A stretch of DNA of 64,000 nt from Candidatus Gastranaerophilales bacterium (GTDB lineage: Bacteria; Cyanobacteriota; Vampirovibrionia; Gastranaerophilales; Gastranaerophilaceae): contig CALURG010000079.1 of the NCBI GenBank assembly GCA_944323115.1, positions 83,468 to 147,467 on the forward strand. Direction: 5' to 3'. Under the pieces are notes generated by a model that did not search any database, had not been told where the DNA came from, and worked only from the letters and a program-made list of their open reading frames with translations. Of this stretch, positions 61,545 through 64,000 are shown piece after piece. A program made the translations under genes and the position numbers. Each line of letters starts with the position of its first letter. Within the stretch, counting starts at the first letter, position 1.

Positions 61545-63152
61545 TTATTTGTTCATCATCATACCAAACGCCTGAAAAGTTTTTTTGTTGCTAGTTGAAT
61601 TTATCGATGGAAACAATACTAAATTTTTAAGTCTTTCTTTTACTTTTAATTCTTCTTTTCTTTCTGTTTCTTTTCTTACATACCAAGGTACCAGTATGCC
61701 GAGAATCAACATCGAAAATCCGAGAGAACTCAATTCACATATAGCCCTGAGTCCTTTTGCGGAAGTTCCTCCCAGATATTTTTTACCTGATTTGGCTATT
61801 CCGTCTTTGATGGCATTTGCTTCGTCAAAAGTTTTTAATTTTGTATCTTTTACCCAATAAACGAATTTTTTTATCGGGTTTTTTGTTTCAGGTGCATCTT
61901 TCATGTAATTTAAAAGAGGAACACCGTTCACTTTTTGCATTATAGTACCAACACCTTTTGCTGCATAGTCCCCAAGAAAATACAAACTTGCAAATGTGGC
62001 AATGTCTCTCCAGGTAACTTCTTTCAGTTCGTTATCATCTTCAGAAACAAGCATGCGGCTTGCAAATGTAGAAGAAGCTATCCATCGGCATTGGTCCATA
62101 GAGGGCATGTTTTTGGTAAATTGCAGCATTTTTATGCTTGGCTTTTTCATCATGGACAATGCGGCAACACTAAACATCAAAGCGGCTGCTCCGAGTTTTC
62201 TTGTAAAGAATGCTGATTTTTGAGCAGCTGTCATTTCGTCTCTTTTTTTGCCTTTGCCAAAGTCTTTGTATATAGGTGCACCTTCCTGTCCGGATGCTTT
62301 TTTGGTAATCCACCTGTTTATTGACTGCATGGAAACGGCAAGAGGAATAACAAGTCCCATACCGATTAGAGACTTTTTGTTAACAAATTTTGTTGCCTGT
62401 TTTACAAACTTGTCAATTGCTCCCTGATTGCCTTTCAGGTCATGAATAAATTTCTTTCCGGCATCAGTACAGTCTCTTAAAAGTGTAGAGATATTGTCAT
62501 GGTACACTTTTCCTTGTATCTTTATATGTTCTGCACCGCCTGTAGTTTTCAGGATTTTTTCGTATAAATTTTTAGATGCTTCTTTTATTGCTTTTTTGTC
62601 ATGAACATTATTTTCAATGACTTTTGCGTAATCGGACAATTCGGTTTCAAGAGCGTCCGGGTTTAGTTTTTTCCATTTACTGCCGCTTAAAACTTCCGCG
62701 TCTTTAAACAATTGAGAAACATAATCTTTTGCGGTTCCGTTTGAATTTTTAAAATGGTCTCTCAAGGACTCAAGGGCTTCTTGGTTTGCCCACATTTTTG
62801 AAAGTCCTTTGTCGCTTTTGTTAAACAGTTCCAAAATTTTTGCAACACCGAGCACAATAAATCCCGGTATCAAACAGTTTACAACAAGCCCGGAAGATTC
62901 TCTTCTGAATGTTTCGGCAGCGGCAAAACCGTTTGTTTTTGCATCAACTACCGTTCTCGGTACAATGGCCGTTGTCATATCTATCAGTGAAACTCCCGCC
63001 ATAGGGTTTGTGTTGCAAAACTGCAAAACCGAAGTTGCAGCACCAACAAAGCCCTTAAAAGACGGGTTTGATTGTTTTGAATTGATATATGAAGACTCGT
63101 TTAAGTCTTTTTTGTAAGTCCTTTGATTGATTGTATCTATTTTGTTTATCAT
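61545..63152 (-). CDS. Large membrane protein, FxG/PRTxVD family, copy 2
   Basis: A 535-residue paralogue of the preceding protein. The N-terminus reaches N-P-S-F-K-G at 29-34, then TNPMAGVSLIDMTTAIVPRT with P65-R66-T67 and D70, and ETFRRESSG near 78-86. Hydrophobic segments occur at about 90-110, 250-270, 325-340, 385-405 and 465-490. It lies 21 nt upstream of copy 1, an operon-like tandem duplication. The start lacks a clear ribosome site. Confidence 0.7.
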   Translation of the reverse strand: MINKIDTINQRTYKKDLNESSYINSKQSNPSFKGFVGAATSVLQFCNTNPMAGVSLIDMTTAIVPRTVVDAKTNGFAAAETFRRESSGLVVNCLIPGFIVLGVAKILELFNKSDKGLSKMWANQEALESLRDHFKNSNGTAKDYVSQLFKDAEVLSGSKWKKLNPDALETELSDYAKVIENNVHDKKAIKEASKNLYEKILKTTGGAEHIKIQGKVYHDNISTLLRDCTDAGKKFIHDLKGNQGAIDKFVKQATKFVNKKSLIGMGLVIPLAVSMQSINRWITKKASGQEGAPIYKDFGKGKKRDEMTAAQKSAFFTRKLGAAALMFSVAALSMMKKPSIKMLQFTKNMPSMDQCRWIASSTFASRMLVSEDDNELKEVTWRDIATFASLYFLGDYAAKGVGTIMQKVNGVPLLNYMKDAPETKNPIKKFVYWVKDTKLKTFDEANAIKDGIAKSGKKYLGGTSAKGLRAICELSSLGFSMLILGILVPWYVRKETERKEELKVKERLKNLVLFPSINSTSNKKTFQAFGMMMNK

Positions 63153-63531
63153 AATTAATCAGTCTGACCAGTGTATCTCAAATCATGTAATTTAAAATTA
63201 TCCGGGTGATTTCTCTACCTATATGATATGAAATACTTACTATAATTACAAATCAGCTCAAAAAAAAAATTGCTAAAAATTTTTATTAAATTTTTTAAAG
63301 TGTCTTAACAAAATATGATTTTTTATTTAAACATATAAATATTTTACAGGTTTGATAATTTTTTTTGCGGAGTATTTGATTTTAAAGGCAAAAACAAAAA
63401 ATAAATTCATCTTTACAAAACTTTACACAAATCTTAATATACATTTCTTTACAAATGTAAAAAAATTATTAAAGTTTTGGTGAAGGGAAGTCGATATTTC
63501 AATCAGAACAGAAAAACAGGGATAAAATTTA
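63153..63531. other. AT-rich intergenic region
   Basis: No gene is seen. Near the right end there are three CTTTACA copies, a TTTACAAATGTAAA inverted repeat (63448-63461), and a weak promoter-like pair TTTACA (63412-63417), 17 nt, TAATAT (63435-63440) for the following plus-strand gene. Confidence 0.45.
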
Positions 63532-63789
63532 ATGGCAGACAATTTTGTAAAACAGCCTTTCGGCATGAATATAAAAGTTCCGACAAGAACCATAAAGCAG
63601 ACAAAAGAAACTGCTCAAGGTGTTGTGAACAATCTTTGGGAGCCATTGTTTAATTTTATTGATGAAAATCAAAATGTTTTTACGGGGAATGTTGCAAACG
63701 AAATAGAAAAATATAATTTGATGATGTTTAATGTCGGCTCTGCTTTGCGAAAAGGCAATACAAACGGCGGCTTAGACATCAAGGGATAG
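63532..63789 (+). CDS. Small hypothetical protein
   Basis: The 85-residue protein begins MADNFVKQPFGMNIKVPTRT, has a helical middle (TKETAQGVVNNLWEPLFNFI) and ends NTNGGLDIKG. AGGGAT precedes the ATG. No membrane span or known motif is seen. Its stop lies immediately before a GC-rich repeat block. Confidence 0.65.
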   Translation: MADNFVKQPFGMNIKVPTRTIKQTKETAQGVVNNLWEPLFNFIDENQNVFTGNVANEIEKYNLMMFNVGSALRKGNTNGGLDIKG

Positions 63790-63922
63790 CGGATTCCGTG
63801 CGGGGCTGAAGCGAAGCGAAACGCCCCTTGTGGAGCCGGATGTTACTCCGGCGGAACGTCCGTATTTCAAGACAGCGGATTCCGTGCGGGCACGCCGTGT
63901 GAGCGAAGCGAACCCAGTGCCC
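63788..63922. repeat. GC-rich tandem stem-loop repeat
   Basis: The 17-mer AGCGGATTCCGTGCGGG occurs at 63788-63804 and 63874-63890, 86 nt apart. Each copy opens a hairpin (CGGGGC ... GCCCC; GGGCAC ... GTGCCC) whose loop contains GCGAAGCGAA, and between them lies GCCGGA-TGTTAC-TCCGGC. Base composition is far richer in G and C than the rest of the window, so it looks like a dispersed or mobile repeat. Confidence 0.75.
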
Positions 63923-64000
63923 ATGTGAACAAGGTTGATGAAATGGAGAAATTTTAGAATAAAATTTCGAAATGGAATACTAAACCTTGTGAACGCCGGT

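Noticed and set aside
55545..63152. Prophage or integrated element, given the tail-fibre-like domain and unknown membrane proteins
   Set aside because: No integrase, terminase, capsid or attachment repeat was found, and tsaC and a histidine kinase lie among these genes with similar composition.
63834..63851. tRNA or other known structured RNA in the GC-rich end
   Set aside because: The hairpins do not form a cloverleaf and there is no TTCRA-type loop; the repeated 17-mer fits a dispersed repeat better.

Overview
The window is AT-rich and gene-dense, with short intergenic gaps and Gram-negative-type machinery. It most resembles a non-photosynthetic relative of the Cyanobacteria, such as Gastranaerophilales/Melainabacteria. 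This is inferred from gene content, not from a search. Supporting signs are: the F1 beta and epsilon genes as a separate pair (a cyanobacterial arrangement); glyQ without glyS; a NarL-type regulator; DnaA-box-like sites next to dnaN; and several large membrane proteins of no family I recognise that share an N-terminal S/P-x-F-x-G motif.

Layout. 1-7.4 kb: a GH57-like glycosidase cut by the window edge, a secreted OB-like protein, a minus-strand run cysS-coaE-small protein-GT-C-like glycosyltransferase, and a large membrane protein. 7.5-11.7 kb: a small membrane protein, then a 934-residue protein carrying a ZAS-type anti-sigma zinc motif and a TonB-like C-terminus, followed by a sigma-70-like gene. 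11.8-17.6 kb: recJ, a duplicated WYD-motif protein, fixX-fixC, and a DHH phosphoesterase. 17.8-23.3 kb, all plus strand: flhB/sctU, a sigma factor, a histidine kinase, aroQ, a FliO-like protein and a sugar-binding protein. 23.3-29.3 kb: rlmH, small membrane/coiled-coil proteins, a nucleoside transporter, a DedA protein and manC. 29.4-39.6 kb: atpC, atpD, hisF, deoC, recO, pilT, a lone sugar-ABC permease, a secreted TreS-like GH13 enzyme, and murT divergent from folC. 40.9-52.8 kb: information-processing genes (response regulator, umuC under a palindromic operator, era, dnaN beside a candidate replication origin, scpA, smc, glyQ). 52.8-64 kb: an amino-acid permease, a prepilin with a tail-fibre-like glycine-rich C-terminus, membrane proteins with the FxG motif, a 30-residue Met-rich peptide gene, a cytosolic histidine kinase, tsaC, and GC-rich repeats at the end.

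The most interesting items are the ZAS/TonB fusion beside a sigma factor, the FxG terminal motif shared by unrelated proteins, the umuC operator plus leader hairpin, the Met-rich microprotein, the prepilin/tail-fibre-type fusion, and several start codons only 6-7 nt after a -10 box, which suggests leaderless mRNAs. I found no CRISPR array, rRNA, tRNA or insertion sequence. No database search, structure prediction or GC-skew calculation was possible, so family names rest on motif recognition.
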